A stretch of DNA of 64,000 bases from NCBI RefSeq assembly GCF_027158005.1, contig NZ_JAPVLQ010000001.1, positions 372,001-436,000 on the forward strand. The letters run 5' to 3'. Positions 9,638-19,230 of the stretch are shown piece after piece. Made by a program: the position numbers and the translations under genes. A model generated the notes under the pieces. The model searched no databases and was not told the DNA's origin. It saw only the letters and a list, made by a program, of their open reading frames with translations. Origin of the DNA: Rhodococcus sp. H36-A4. Its GTDB lineage: Bacteria; Actinomycetota; Actinomycetes; Mycobacteriales; Mycobacteriaceae. Numbering within the stretch: position 1 is the stretch's first letter; the number at the start of each line of letters is the position of its first letter.

Positions 9638-11076
9638 TCAGTGATCGGTCCGACGACGAAATATAGGACGAACATCAAGGCTACGACCCAAAGCAGGGGA
9701 TGAACCGTCTTCGCCTTGCCGCGTCCCACCGCGAGGACCACCCAGGTGATGAACCCGACTCCGATGCCGTTCGCGATCGAGTACGTGAACGGCATGACGA
9801 CGATCGTAAGGAACGCAGGCAGCGCGAATTCGAACTTGGAGAAGTCGATTTCGCGAACCTGTCCGATCATCAAGGCACCGACGATGACCAGCGCCGGCGA
9901 GGCAGCCTCGATGGGCACGATGGCAGTGAGTGGCGTCAAGAACATGGCGGCCAGGAAGAGCACGCCGGTCACGACATTGGCCAAACCGGTTCGCGCACCC
10001 TCGGCGATACCGGATGCAGATTCGACGAAGACCGTGTTCGACGACGCCGACGCGCCACCGCCTACGATCGCGCCGGCTCCTTCGACGACGAGCGCTTTGC
10101 CGATTCCGGGTAGCTGCCCCTTGGAATCCATCAGCTCGCCTTCCTTGCCGAGCCCGGTCATCGTTCCCATTGCGTCGAAGAAGTTCGCCAGAACGAGAGT
10201 GAACACCAGCAGGCTCGCTGCGAGGACGCCGATGCGGGTGAACGCGCCGAAAAGATCCACTTCGCCGACCAGGGAAAGGTTCGGGGTCTGGAAGAGCTGA
10301 TCGGGCAAGATCGGAACGCTGAGATTCCAGCCTTTCGGATCCACTCCGTTCGACGGCCCGATATCGGTGAATGCTTCGACGACGGCGGCGAGCACCGTGG
10401 TGACGACGATGCCGATCAGCAGCCCGCCGCGCACCTTCCGCACCACGAGAACGCCCATCAACAGCAGTCCGAACACGAAAATCGCCGTCGGCCACGAGGC
10501 GATGGAGCCGTCGATACCGAGACCGACCGGGACCGAGGTGCCGGCGGAGTCGGGGATGCGTCGTACGAAACCGGCGTCGACGAGTCCGATGAAGGCGATG
10601 AACGTACCGATGCCTGCCGCGATCGCCGCTTTCAATTCGGACGGAATGGCGTTGAACACCGCGGTACGAAAGCCCGTCAGCGCGAGCAACACGATGATGA
10701 TGCCGTCGATGACGACGAGCCCCATGGCCTCCGGCCACGTCACCTGTGGAGCGATGGTGACGGCGAGAAGCGTGTTGATCCCGAGTCCGGCGGCGATACC
10801 GAAGGGATAGTTGGCAACGATGCCGAACAAGATGCTCATGAACCCGGCGACGAGCGCTGTCACCGCGGCGACCTGTGCGACGGGCAGGATATTGCCGAGC
10901 ACATCAGTCTTGGCCGCGGCGTCGTCCGCGGAGAAGCTGCCGAGGATCAGCGGATTGAGGACGACGATGTACGCCATCGCCACGAAGGTGACGACGCCGC
11001 CGCGCACTTCCGAACCGACCGTAGATCCACGTTCGGTGATTTTGAAGTAGTTGTCCAGGATTTTGGGCGACACCAT
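9625..11076 (-). CDS. NCS2-family purine permease (AzgA-like)
   Basis: Inner-membrane proton symporter of 483 residues, probably for adenine, guanine or hypoxanthine. The N-terminus LDNYFKITERGSTVGSEVRGG, VAMAYIVVLNPLIL, the QNG-equivalent region FGIAAGLGINTLLA, and the helix-8 motif NFFDAMGTMTGLGKEGEL with the conserved Asp, then SSSNTVFVESASGIAEGARTG-like sequence, are characteristic of the AzgA subgroup (COG2252). About 12-14 hydrophobic segments are visible. The ATG at 11076 is 18 bases from the divergent DUF2530 GTG. Transcribed toward marR; whether MarR also controls it is not shown. Confidence 0.9.
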   Translation of the reverse strand: MVSPKILDNYFKITERGSTVGSEVRGGVVTFVAMAYIVVLNPLILGSFSADDAAAKTDVLGNILPVAQVAAVTALVAGFMSILFGIVANYPFGIAAGLGINTLLAVTIAPQVTWPEAMGLVVIDGIIIVLLALTGFRTAVFNAIPSELKAAIAAGIGTFIAFIGLVDAGFVRRIPDSAGTSVPVGLGIDGSIASWPTAIFVFGLLLMGVLVVRKVRGGLLIGIVVTTVLAAVVEAFTDIGPSNGVDPKGWNLSVPILPDQLFQTPNLSLVGEVDLFGAFTRIGVLAASLLVFTLVLANFFDAMGTMTGLGKEGELMDSKGQLPGIGKALVVEGAGAIVGGGASASSNTVFVESASGIAEGARTGLANVVTGVLFLAAMFLTPLTAIVPIEAASPALVIVGALMIGQVREIDFSKFEFALPAFLTIVVMPFTYSIANGIGVGFITWVVLAVGRGKAKTVHPLLWVVALMFVLYFVVGPITDAVT

Positions 11077-11094
11077 GGGAGTAACCTACATTTC

Positions 11095-11343
11095 GTGGAT
11101 AGTAAGCCGGAAACCCCCGCGCTGAGCGTACGGCTCACAGATCCTGCGCCTGTCATCGCGGTCGGCATACTCGCGTGGGTCGTTGCTACCGTGGTGGTGC
11201 TCGTCAGCGGTGATCGGTGGGCGGATGCGCTGCCGACCTGCTGGACCGGCGTCGCCGTCGGCGTGATCGGCTTCACACTGTTCCTCATGCAGCGCGCTGC
11301 CGCTCGTCGCGGGAGCAGGACCGCTCAACGCGGCCTCACGTAA
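11095..11343 (+). CDS. DUF2530 membrane protein
   Basis: An 82-residue protein with two membrane segments (VIAVGILAWVVATVVVLV and CWTGVAVGVIGFTLFLM) and the family ends LTDPAPV and QRAAARRGSRTAQRGL. It corresponds in position to Rv0879c near the marR gene. The start is GTG 11095, only 18 bases from the divergent permease, so promoters for one or both genes must overlap coding sequence or be very compact. Function unknown. Confidence 0.8.
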   Translation: MDSKPETPALSVRLTDPAPVIAVGILAWVVATVVVLVSGDRWADALPTCWTGVAVGVIGFTLFLMQRAAARRGSRTAQRGLT

Positions 11344-11427
11344 CCGCAGTCACGCATAGTGGCCCGACGTGCGGAAACTCACCTTTATTAGGGTTGAGTA
11401 ACTCTGGGATTGCGGGGAGTATGGGTT

Positions 11428-11613
11428 ATGTCAGTTGATTCATCCCATGAATTACCCGAAGGCCAGGTCATGAAGCTCGTCTCTCAGTACCGCAATCGTC
11501 GCACCCACGCTCGTTCGCTCCGCGCCCTCTATGCACGCGCACATGCAGTCAGTAGCCCCTCGATGCGCGATGAACTCCTCGTCATCGCACAGCGGAGCGA
11601 CTTCGCGCGCTGA
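11428..11613 (+). CDS. Small hypothetical protein
   Basis: A 61-residue soluble, basic protein (MSVDSSHELPEGQ... ending RSDFAR) with no recognised domain. I chose ATG 11428 because GGGGAG lies about 8 bases ahead; an upstream in-frame start at 11410 is possible. Its 3' end overlaps the convergent PAP2 gene by 32 bases. Codon use looks like its neighbours and the ribosome-binding site is good, so I think it is real, but I know no homologue. Confidence 0.55.
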   Translation: MSVDSSHELPEGQVMKLVSQYRNRRTHARSLRALYARAHAVSSPSMRDELLVIAQRSDFAR

Positions 11614-12118
11614 GCGCGTAGACCCACAGCAACCCCCACGCGATACCGAAGCACCATCCCGCCAGGACGTCCGTCGTCCAATGCGCGCCGAGATAGATCC
11701 GCGAGAAGCCGATCGCCAGGGATGCAACCGCTGGTATCGCGAGAACCACCGGATTTCTGAGCCATAACGCGGTCGACCGCAGCAACACTGCGGTCACCGT
11801 CGTGGCAAGGATCGCCGACATCATCGCGTGCCCCGAAGGAAACGAGTGCGTCGAGATCTCGACGAGCCTTTCCGGTATCGGCGGCCGATCGCGCCCGAAA
11901 ATAAACTTGAGCAGGCTCATCAGCCCCCAGCCAGTGAGCATGGCGCCTCCCACCATGACAGCTTCCCGTCGACGACCGGCCCGCAGTAGGACTGCGCATC
12001 CAGTGACCGACAAGAGAAACATCGCCACGGTGTTTCCGAGCGTGGTGATGATCCAGAAGACTGTGGTCAGCCACACAACCCGGTGCTCGACCATCCATGC
12101 CAGCACGTCACCGTCCAC
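11582..12118 (-). CDS. PAP2-family phosphatase, membrane bound
   Basis: Integral membrane phosphatase of 178 residues, probably acting on lipid phosphates or isoprenyl pyrophosphates. The three PAP2 motifs are visible: KFIFGRDRP (about residues 67-75), SFPSGHAMMS (about 92-101) with the catalytic His, and SRIYLGAHWTTDV (about 139-151) with the second His. About five membrane helices. Its start overlaps the end of the sacsin-like gene by 11 bases on the same strand, so both are probably in one transcript. Substrate is not predictable. Confidence 0.88.
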   Translation of the reverse strand: MDGDVLAWMVEHRVVWLTTVFWIITTLGNTVAMFLLSVTGCAVLLRAGRRREAVMVGGAMLTGWGLMSLLKFIFGRDRPPIPERLVEISTHSFPSGHAMMSAILATTVTAVLLRSTALWLRNPVVLAIPAVASLAIGFSRIYLGAHWTTDVLAGWCFGIAWGLLWVYALSARSRSAVR

Positions 12119-14816
12119 GGGGTCGCTCCCAACTCTGCGCGCAATGCGTCGTTCCGTCCTCGGTCACCCACCAGGCGAGGTGACGCTCACCCTCCACCGC
12201 CCCGGTGAGTCTCACGAGAAGTTCGCGGTGCACGACAACCTGTCCGACCGGCAGCTCCACGCCCATTTCTGCGCATGCGAGTACCGCTCCGGGCTCGCGG
12301 TCCCAAGAACTCACCCTGCCGATTCCCAGCACTTCTGCGTGGATCGACTCCGACGCGGTGCGCACGTCCAGGATCGACGCCAACGACGACGCGGTATCCA
12401 TGGACGACAGGATGGCGATGTCGGCGGGAACCGTTGCCACACACCATGGGCGGTCGAGCACGATCGCGTCGGCAGGATCGACGAGACAGCCGGAAACAGC
12501 ACGCACTCTCGTCGGCGCATCCAACTCGTCGAGCTCCACTCGTCCCGAAGTGACAGCGTCGGCGACGAGTCGATGAGCTCGCGAAACGACCGCAGGAGTC
12601 GGTGATCGCGAAGGATCGGCCAATCTCGAGAGAATCAGGCCGGTGAACCATGCGCTGTCGCACGAACTGGGGGCAAGAGCCGCCGCCACATCGTCGGCAT
12701 CCGGGTGATCGAGTGGGTCGAGCAGACCGGCGAACGTGAAGTCCGAGGGCGCTCGATAGCTTCCCAGCCGCTCACCGTCGATCCGGGCGTGCGTGCGCAG
12801 CCACCACGCCGTGTACCCGTCACGCGCCTGCACCGCGGCTCGGGTCGCCGGATCGGACATCAATTGCGTCAACGCATTCGGCCACCGCTGCTCATCGACC
12901 AGATCGAGGTCGCGCACGGCAGTGAGCACCGCCGGGTCCTCCGCCAGCGAAGCCCACCACGAATCCTCGTCGTCGAGATCGTGATCCGGACCGGTAGGGA
13001 GGTCGTCGGTCACGGTGCCGAATCCCCAGCCCACTCCGACCGCGCGAAGCGCTGCAGGCCCGTAGTGCGCGACGACGGAATCTGCGACGAGCCCGAAAGG
13101 TGAGTCCTCGACCAACAGTCCTGCAAGTGGGGCGTCGGGCAGCAGCAATTCATCGGCGGCGCGCAGCTCCCCATCGGAATCCTCGAGCGGCAGCGAACCT
13201 ATCCAGGAAGGCAGCTCCCCCGCGTACGAGGCGAGCGCCAGCACCGAAGTCACGGTATCGCCGACGGCGTCGGAATCGTCCCAGTCGAGGTCCTCGAGTA
13301 GCGCTTCGAGCGCCGTATCGGACAGCAGATCGGTTGCGGTTGCCTCCACCGCGCCCAACCTCGACAACAGTGGGCTCACCGCATCCGGGTGCACCAGCCG
13401 AGCCCAATGCACCGACCCGACCCCACTGACGCCCGCTCCGAGAACGGCAGTACGGGGACCGGTTATCGTCCGGCCGTCCGACAGCGGAACCGGCAGCGCT
13501 GCAAGCTCTTCCGCGGCCACGCCGTCGGTGACCAGCGGGGTTAACGCGTCGTACAGCCGCCCCCACCAACGAGGTTCACGGTCGATACCCGTCAGCATCT
13601 CGGCGAGTCTGGCGAGGCCGATTCGGTGTACATCGACCGCAGCAAGCGCGGCTGCGTGCCGCGGACCCGAAAGCGCGGCCCCGACCAGATCGGGGAACAC
13701 ATCAGCAAGAAGCTCACCGAGCTCGTCGGTAAGTCCCGGCAGCGCCATAGCCCGCGAGGGGATCAGATTCTCACCGGCCACCGAGGGAAGCCAACGAGCA
13801 GAGATGGATTCCCGAAGAACCTGCTCACGCAAAATCCCGTCGACCTCGCTGCGCGGAAAGCCCGGGACCGGAACCAATCGAGTTCTGAACCGGGCAGGAA
13901 AAGCAGCGATCATCTCGCCGTACCCCTCGGCGACGCGCTGCAGGTGCGCACCGGGAAGAACGCGTCGGCGGTCAGGCTGCATCTGCACGTCCGCGACGAC
14001 GAGCACAGGCAGTGACAACTCCTCGTCCGAACGAGTAGGCGCGCGAAGCACATCCGACGCCACCACTGTCGGCACCCCGTCGGAGACAGGGGCGAGCCAT
14101 CTGGCGTGAGCGGTACGGAACTGCCACCACTCGCGATCGCCGACCTTCACCGACTCGAGACCCTCCCCCTCGATCGTGCGGTCGAACCGATCCGCGCCGA
14201 TCTCGATCGAGACCAAGGATTCCAATTCGAGCAACAAGTCGATCGCCTCGGCGCGCATGGCGTCGAGCAGCCCTGCCACCTCGACGTCCCGCAGGATGAT
14301 CTCCGACGAAAACCCCACTGCTGGAAGCTCTTCGGCAGGCCAGACCAGTCGCAACACGGGAACGCCTGCATCGGGTACGTCCAGGCCCGCATCGGTAAGG
14401 ACACTGCTGGTCCTGGCACCGCTGAAGCTCACTCCACCTGTAGTGGAACGAAATTCGATCTCGTCGCTGACCGAGCGGACCGCAGTGAAACCCACCCCGA
14501 AGCGACCGACACCGGATGTCTTGGCCGATACCCGCAAGGCCGTCAGCGCGTGGACGCCGCCGAGATCCAGTGGGGCACCGGTATTGGCAACGTGCAGATC
14601 GCGACCGGACACCCAGACCTTCATCTGTCCCGCGACTCCCGCTCGGGCTGCCGCATCGGCAGCATTCTGCGCGAGTTCGGTCAGCAGACGGTCGCGATAA
14701 CCCCCGCGAACCAAGTCCGCTTCGGTGGCAGCGTCTTCCCGCAATCGGGTAGGCGAATCAGTCCAAGCAGACAGAGTCGAGGCGCGCAACGACTCGGTGT
14801 CGTACGGATCTCTCAA
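12108..14816 (-). CDS. Sacsin-like GHKL ATP-binding protein
   Basis: Large cytoplasmic protein (902 residues) with an N-terminal Hsp90/sacsin-type ATP-binding fold. The N-box is LLTELAQNAADAA with Glu47, Asn51 and Asp54; a G1-like DLHVANTGAPL follows near 74-84 and the glycine lid GVGRFGVGF at 102-110. The remaining 700 residues have no domain I recognise and are acidic and Leu/Ala-rich. Start is TTG 14816, which overlaps the DUF3027 stop as TTGA, so translation is probably coupled. The pairing with DUF3027 recurs in actinobacteria, suggesting a joint role, possibly chaperone-like, but no function is established to my knowledge. Confidence 0.85.
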   Translation of the reverse strand: MRDPYDTESLRASTLSAWTDSPTRLREDAATEADLVRGGYRDRLLTELAQNAADAAARAGVAGQMKVWVSGRDLHVANTGAPLDLGGVHALTALRVSAKTSGVGRFGVGFTAVRSVSDEIEFRSTTGGVSFSGARTSSVLTDAGLDVPDAGVPVLRLVWPAEELPAVGFSSEIILRDVEVAGLLDAMRAEAIDLLLELESLVSIEIGADRFDRTIEGEGLESVKVGDREWWQFRTAHARWLAPVSDGVPTVVASDVLRAPTRSDEELSLPVLVVADVQMQPDRRRVLPGAHLQRVAEGYGEMIAAFPARFRTRLVPVPGFPRSEVDGILREQVLRESISARWLPSVAGENLIPSRAMALPGLTDELGELLADVFPDLVGAALSGPRHAAALAAVDVHRIGLARLAEMLTGIDREPRWWGRLYDALTPLVTDGVAAEELAALPVPLSDGRTITGPRTAVLGAGVSGVGSVHWARLVHPDAVSPLLSRLGAVEATATDLLSDTALEALLEDLDWDDSDAVGDTVTSVLALASYAGELPSWIGSLPLEDSDGELRAADELLLPDAPLAGLLVEDSPFGLVADSVVAHYGPAALRAVGVGWGFGTVTDDLPTGPDHDLDDEDSWWASLAEDPAVLTAVRDLDLVDEQRWPNALTQLMSDPATRAAVQARDGYTAWWLRTHARIDGERLGSYRAPSDFTFAGLLDPLDHPDADDVAAALAPSSCDSAWFTGLILSRLADPSRSPTPAVVSRAHRLVADAVTSGRVELDELDAPTRVRAVSGCLVDPADAIVLDRPWCVATVPADIAILSSMDTASSLASILDVRTASESIHAEVLGIGRVSSWDREPGAVLACAEMGVELPVGQVVVHRELLVRLTGAVEGERHLAWWVTEDGTTHCAQSWERPRGR

Positions 14817-15682
14817 CTGTCCGATTGCGCGTCCTGTAGTGGCTCGGACACTGGGTCCGACACAAGGTCCGACGCAGGGGTGTTCTCGGGCCCGGGAGCC
14901 GGAGAAGCAGGAGCTTGCGCGGTGACATCGAGGGCCGCGTCGTCGAACGGATCATAGGCGGGCGATCCTGCACCGGTGGGAAGCTCGGTATCGGAATGCG
15001 CACCGCAGCCGTACTGGACGTGAACTACATGGCCGTCGGCCGCATACTCGTTGCCGCAGACGCCGAACGCCGCCGACAACGATCCAGCGAGCGGGAGATA
15101 GAACCCGCACAGTCCGCACGTCGACGGTGCAGCTTTCGCCATCTCGCTGTCCGGACCGAACTCACCGTCGTGCCAGCGCTCGGCCGCGTCTAGACGCCCT
15201 TCACGGCTGGGAACCTGTGGACGGCCCAGGCCGAGCTCGTACGCGACATCGTCGACCTGGGGATCGCCGGTAGCGACGTACCCGGGGACGAGACGCGGAT
15301 CGTGCGCTCGCGGTGGGAGCCGATCACCCGGCCCCAGATCGCCGGGTCGGATGCGCTCGTCCCACGGCAACCAGGTCGGCGGCACCAGGGCATCGGGGCC
15401 CGGAAGCAGGACGAGTTCGCTGATGGTGGCGCTGTCTGCGTCGGCGGGGGCTGCGACGACCACGGCCCATTGCCATCCGCGATAGCCGGGTAGGTCGGCG
15501 ACGAAGCGATGTGTCGCCGCACTGTCGTCCTCGGCGGTGACACCGAGATAATCGCCGACGCCGCCTTCACCCAGGTCGATCAGAGCACGGCGCGCCAACT
15601 CGGCGGCTTCCGTTAGGACAGGACGAATCTGGTCGAGCTCTGGGAAAGATGCGAAACTCACATGTTCATTTTGCCGCATCAC
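14813..15682 (-). CDS. DUF3027 protein with zinc-binding-like cysteines
   Basis: A 289-residue soluble protein matching DUF3027. The N-terminal half holds GYRGWQWAVVVA and LPWDERIRPGDLGPGD; the C-terminal half has CGLCGFYLPL, then FGVCGNEYAADGHVV and GCGAH, a set of cysteines and a histidine that could bind zinc. The tail is Pro/Asp/Ser-rich and likely disordered. GTG 15682 and ATG 15679 are adjacent candidates, with AGGAA directly upstream favouring the ATG. Divergent from the glutamine cyclotransferase gene and coupled to the sacsin-like ATPase by a 4-base overlap. Function unknown. Confidence 0.85.
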   Translation of the reverse strand: MMRQNEHVSFASFPELDQIRPVLTEAAELARRALIDLGEGGVGDYLGVTAEDDSAATHRFVADLPGYRGWQWAVVVAAPADADSATISELVLLPGPDALVPPTWLPWDERIRPGDLGPGDRLPPRAHDPRLVPGYVATGDPQVDDVAYELGLGRPQVPSREGRLDAAERWHDGEFGPDSEMAKAAPSTCGLCGFYLPLAGSLSAAFGVCGNEYAADGHVVHVQYGCGAHSDTELPTGAGSPAYDPFDDAALDVTAQAPASPAPGPENTPASDLVSDPVSEPLQDAQSDS

Positions 15683-15720
15683 TTCCTGAGTGCCCAGTTC
15701 GGGCTGCCATGATGGGGCAG

Positions 15721-16524
15721 ATGATCGCCTCGCTCCGCCGCGTGCTCGGTGTCCTCGCGGTGCCGATTCTGCTTGTCGGGTGCTCGGCGGAACCCGAGGT
15801 CAGCGCAGATTCTTCGGCAACGAGGTCGACGGTCACCGTGGTCAGGACCCTCGAGCACGACCGTTCCGCGTTCACCCAGGGCCTGGAGATCGACGAGGGC
15901 GAGCTCTACGAGGGCACCGGCCGCAAGGGTTCGTCGTACGTGCGCGTGTCGTCTTTGGACACCGGCAAAGAACTGCGACGTGTGGATCTATCTGCCGAAT
16001 ACTTCGGCGAGGGGCTGACCGTCGCGGGCGAAACTCTGTGGCAGATCACCTGGCAGAACGGAATCGCGTTCGCCCGAGACAAGACCACTCTGGCCGGTAA
16101 GCGCGAGGTCGGCTACGACGGTGAAGGCTGGGGTCTGTGTGCTGCAGCGGACGGCCTGGTGATGAGCGACGGGTCCTCGATGCTGACCTTCCGTGACGCG
16201 GACACGTTCGAGGCAACCGGCACCGTGGAGGTAACGCTCGACGGAACGCCGCTCGAATCGTTGAACGAACTCGAATGCGCCGAAGACGGATCTGTCTACG
16301 CCAACCTCTGGCGCACGTTCGATATCGCGAAGATCGACCCTGCCACCGGGGCGGTGTCGGAGATCATCGATGCCGAGCCGCTCTGGAACTCGATGACCGA
16401 GCGTGAGCGCGACGGTGCCGACGTACTCAACGGGATCGCCCAGATACCCGGCACCGACCGCTTTCTGGTGACGGGAAAGCTGTGGCCGAGCATGTTCGAG
16501 GTGGAGTTCACACCCGTGGAGTGA
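15721..16524 (+). CDS. Glutaminyl-peptide cyclotransferase, secreted lipoprotein
   Basis: Plant-type glutamine cyclotransferase, a five-bladed beta-propeller that converts N-terminal Gln to pyroglutamate. From ATG 15721 the 267-residue protein starts with a lipoprotein signal (MIASLRR, hydrophobic core, lipobox LVGC), so it is probably anchored outside the membrane. Repeated propeller motifs are visible: AFTQGLEIDEGELYEGTG, FGEGLTVAGETLWQITW, GWGLCAAADGLVMSDGS, NELECAEDGSVYANLW and NGIAQIPGTDRFLVTGKLWP. Upstream in-frame ATGs at 15709 and 15712 are possible, but the lipobox spacing fits 15721 well. Natural substrates in actinobacteria are unknown. Confidence 0.88.
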   Translation: MIASLRRVLGVLAVPILLVGCSAEPEVSADSSATRSTVTVVRTLEHDRSAFTQGLEIDEGELYEGTGRKGSSYVRVSSLDTGKELRRVDLSAEYFGEGLTVAGETLWQITWQNGIAFARDKTTLAGKREVGYDGEGWGLCAAADGLVMSDGSSMLTFRDADTFEATGTVEVTLDGTPLESLNELECAEDGSVYANLWRTFDIAKIDPATGAVSEIIDAEPLWNSMTERERDGADVLNGIAQIPGTDRFLVTGKLWPSMFEVEFTPVE

Positions 16525-16568
16525 GTCGGTGTACTCACACCCTCCACTTTTAGGACAGAATTGACGAC

Positions 16569-18155
16569 GTGAGCGACCCTCGAGACTCCGACACCCCGCC
16601 GGGAGAGGACCACCCGGGGTTCGAGAACTATCCACCGGCTCCGCGCGCCGCCAGCCGCAGAACCCCGCTGCCTCCCCTTCACCCGTCGACTTCCCCGCCG
16701 GGTGATCGTCCGCCTGGACCGAAGCCGCCGCCCATGCCCCGCAAGTTGACGGTGACTCGAGTCGCGGCGATGCGCAGCCGCGAGCTCACCAACAAGGGCA
16801 TCGCGACTTTTCATCGAGCCGCGAAAGCAGACGGTGCCGACAAATCGGGACTCACCGCGCTGACGTACGCGACGATGGCCAATTTCGCCTCCGACGCCGC
16901 CACTGCTGTCGCGCTGGCCAACACACTCTTCTTCTCCGCCGCGACCGGTGAGGACAAGACGAAGGTTGCGCTGTATCTCGTCATCACCATCGCTCCGTTC
17001 GCGTTGATAGCGCCGCTGATCGGACCGATGCTCGATCGGCTACAGCATGGTCGACGGCTCGCTCTCGCCGGTTCGTTCCTGCTGCGGACGGTTCTGGCCG
17101 TCGTGCTGGTGTTCAACTTCGACAGCTGGATTCTGTATCCGGCTGCGCTCGGCATGCTGGTGTTCAGTAAATCTTTTGCAGTACTCAAGAGCGCCGTGAC
17201 ACCGCGAGTGCTGCCACCCGAGATCGACCTCGTTCGAGTCAATTCTCGCCTGACGGTGTTCGGCCTGATCGGCGGAACCATTGTCGCCGGCGGAATCGCG
17301 GGCGCTATCGCCTGGCTCTCCGGATCGCCGGGCGCACTGTGGTTCGTAGCCGCCATCACCGTGCTGGGCGCCTACCTCAGCATGCGGATCCCGTCGTGGG
17401 TAGAAGTGACCGAAGGCGAAGTTCCAGCCACCTTGAGATACCACGGTGACGACGCCGAGACCGAGGTGATGCACCGTGTGAAGCCGGGAACCACACCACC
17501 GAAGAACCGCCGCCAACCGCTGGGCAAAGCCGTCATCGTCGGCCTGTGGGGCAACGGAACCATACGTATTCTCACCGGATTTCTGACGCTCTACATAGCT
17601 TTCGTTGCCAAAGCTCAGACCGAACACGAGCCGATCAAGCAAGCCGCAATGCTCGGACTGGTCGGTGCATGCGCAGCAATCGGCAACTTCTCCGGTAACG
17701 CCGCAGGCGCTCGGATCAAGCTCGGCCGGCCGGCCATCATGATCATCCGATGTACGTTCGCCGTCACCGTCGTTGCCATCGTCGCGGCCGTGACCGACAG
17801 CCTGCTGACCGCCGCACTGGCCGCGTTGGTCGCCTCCTGTGCGAGTGCACTCGCCAAGGTGTCGCTCGATGCATCTCTGCAATCCGATCTCCCACCCGAA
17901 TCCATTGCGTCCGGATTCGGGCGTTCGGAGACCGTCCTACAGCTGTGCTGGGTGCTCGGGGGAACACTGGGCGTGCTGTTGCCCACCGAGTACTGGCTCG
18001 GATTCACCGTCGTCTCGATCTTGCTTACGGCCGGCCTGGTGCAGACCATACTCACCTACCGAGGCAAGACACTGCTCCCAGGACTCGGCGGAAACCGACC
18101 CGAGCACGCCGAGCAGAGCAGTTCCGACTATTCACCCCAAGAGAACGTGAGTTAA
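16569..18155 (+). CDS. MFS-type integral membrane protein (Rv0876c-like)
   Basis: A 528-residue protein with a long Pro-rich cytoplasmic N-terminus (about residues 1-80) and roughly 12 membrane helices. It resembles the mycobacterial Rv0876c group of major facilitator proteins: TYATMANFASDAATAVALANTLFF, APLIGPMLDRLQHGRR after helix 2 and ASLQSDLPPESIASGFGRSETVLQ in the C-terminal half. Start GTG 16569. Its stop codon TAA directly abuts the GTG of the DUF2771 gene, so the two form an operon. Transported substrate unknown. Confidence 0.85.
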   Translation: MSDPRDSDTPPGEDHPGFENYPPAPRAASRRTPLPPLHPSTSPPGDRPPGPKPPPMPRKLTVTRVAAMRSRELTNKGIATFHRAAKADGADKSGLTALTYATMANFASDAATAVALANTLFFSAATGEDKTKVALYLVITIAPFALIAPLIGPMLDRLQHGRRLALAGSFLLRTVLAVVLVFNFDSWILYPAALGMLVFSKSFAVLKSAVTPRVLPPEIDLVRVNSRLTVFGLIGGTIVAGGIAGAIAWLSGSPGALWFVAAITVLGAYLSMRIPSWVEVTEGEVPATLRYHGDDAETEVMHRVKPGTTPPKNRRQPLGKAVIVGLWGNGTIRILTGFLTLYIAFVAKAQTEHEPIKQAAMLGLVGACAAIGNFSGNAAGARIKLGRPAIMIIRCTFAVTVVAIVAAVTDSLLTAALAALVASCASALAKVSLDASLQSDLPPESIASGFGRSETVLQLCWVLGGTLGVLLPTEYWLGFTVVSILLTAGLVQTILTYRGKTLLPGLGGNRPEHAEQSSSDYSPQENVS

Positions 18156-18677
18156 GTGAATCTTGCACCGAAGACCAAAAAGCTATTGGCGATCGGCACT
18201 GCCGGACTGATCGTCGTCGGCGTGGCGTTCGTCGCTGTCCTCGCACAGCTCGTGTCCGACGCTCCAGCGCACCGACCGACCATCACGGCATTCGCGGACG
18301 GAAAAGCCGTCACCGTCGAGCCGTACCTGTACTGCCCGGTCGAGGCGCCGCTGTGTGAGAACGATGGATCGAGCGCGAGCGTGCCGGTTCGGGAGGGCTA
18401 CCCGCTGCAGCTGTCTTTGCCCTCCGAGATCACCTCGGCGCCGTGGATTCTCGCAGCTGTGTACTCCGACGATGCCGGGGCCGACGTCGTCGAGACCGAC
18501 TCGCTGTATCTTCCCGATCAGAAATTGGGTCTGACAGTGCCACCAGTCGACGCAGACGGACGAGCACTGCTGGGCGTCGAAATCAGGTTGCCCTCCGGCA
18601 TCATCGACACCGACACCCAGCAGGAAGAGATCATCAGCCACGCGATCTGGTCGATCGCGACGACACCGACCGGTTAG
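18156..18677 (+). CDS. DUF2771 membrane-anchored protein
   Basis: A 173-residue protein with an N-terminal membrane anchor ([23 protein letters not shown]) and an extracytoplasmic domain holding [14 protein letters not shown], a pair of cysteines likely disulfide-bonded, then [20 protein letters not shown]. This is the DUF2771 layout, as at Rv0875c. It starts GTG immediately after the MFS stop and its own stop overlaps the convergent CspB-type gene by 4 bases. Role unknown; the fixed pairing with the MFS protein suggests a shared envelope function. Confidence 0.83.
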   Translation: MNLAPKTKKLLAIGTAGLIVVGVAFVAVLAQLVSDAPAHRPTITAFADGKAVTVEPYLYCPVEAPLCENDGSSASVPVREGYPLQLSLPSEITSAPWILAAVYSDDAGADVVETDSLYLPDQKLGLTVPPVDADGRALLGVEIRLPSGIIDTDTQQEEIISHAIWSIATTPTG

Positions 18678-19087
18678 CTGTCGAGCTCGCGCGCGACGGC
18701 CCTGACCACCTCGGAGATCTTCTGCGCGGTCTTGCGATCGGGGTACTTACCCTTACGCAGTTCAGGTTGGATCGTTGCCTCGAGGAGCGTGATCATGTCC
18801 TCTACCATCCCGTGCAGCTCGTCGGGCGTGTGCTTACGCTCGACGGGCTCGCGACGATTGGCGGTGTTCTGACGCAGGGTGGGAGCCGGCTCGAGAACTT
18901 TCAAGCTCAGCGCCTGAGGCCCACGCCGTCCTGCTGCCATACCGAACTCGACGCGCTGACCTGCTTTGAGGCCTTCGACACCCGCAGGCAGCGCTGACGA
19001 GCGGACGTAGACGTCCTCTCCTTCTTCTTGCGAGAGGAAACCGAATCCCTTGTCGACGTCGTACCACTTCACCTTGCCGGTAGGCAC
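18674..19087 (-). CDS. cspB: CspB-type cold-shock domain protein with C-terminal extension
   Basis: Nucleic-acid binding protein of 137 residues. The cold-shock domain occupies residues 1-65 with [17 protein letters not shown] as RNP1-like motif and DVYVRSSAL as RNP2-like; a conserved extension [19 protein letters not shown] follows, ending in ARELDS. This extended form is the Rv0871 type. The open frame reaches 19177, but GTG 19087 ([10 protein letters not shown]) matches the family N-terminus with GGTGAG about 5 bases ahead. Convergent with DUF2771, overlapping it by 4 bases. Probably an RNA chaperone. Confidence 0.9.
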   Translation of the reverse strand: MPTGKVKWYDVDKGFGFLSQEEGEDVYVRSSALPAGVEGLKAGQRVEFGMAAGRRGPQALSLKVLEPAPTLRQNTANRREPVERKHTPDELHGMVEDMITLLEATIQPELRKGKYPDRKTAQKISEVVRAVARELDS

Positions 19088-19230
19088 TGCGCTCACCCGT
19101 CCATTTGTCTCGGTAAATAGCCTGTTCTGCACAAATTTCGCGCCCAACAGCCGTGTTGGACGCGAATGCCCCAGCATAGCGCGAAGGAGTGCTCGGCAGC
19201 ACGCCGGTTTATCGGGCTACCGTTAGCGAC

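Noticed and set aside
9638..10738. Long Arg-rich frame inside the NCS2 permease
   Set aside because: Out-of-frame reading of the permease, with high Arg content typical of GC-rich shadows.
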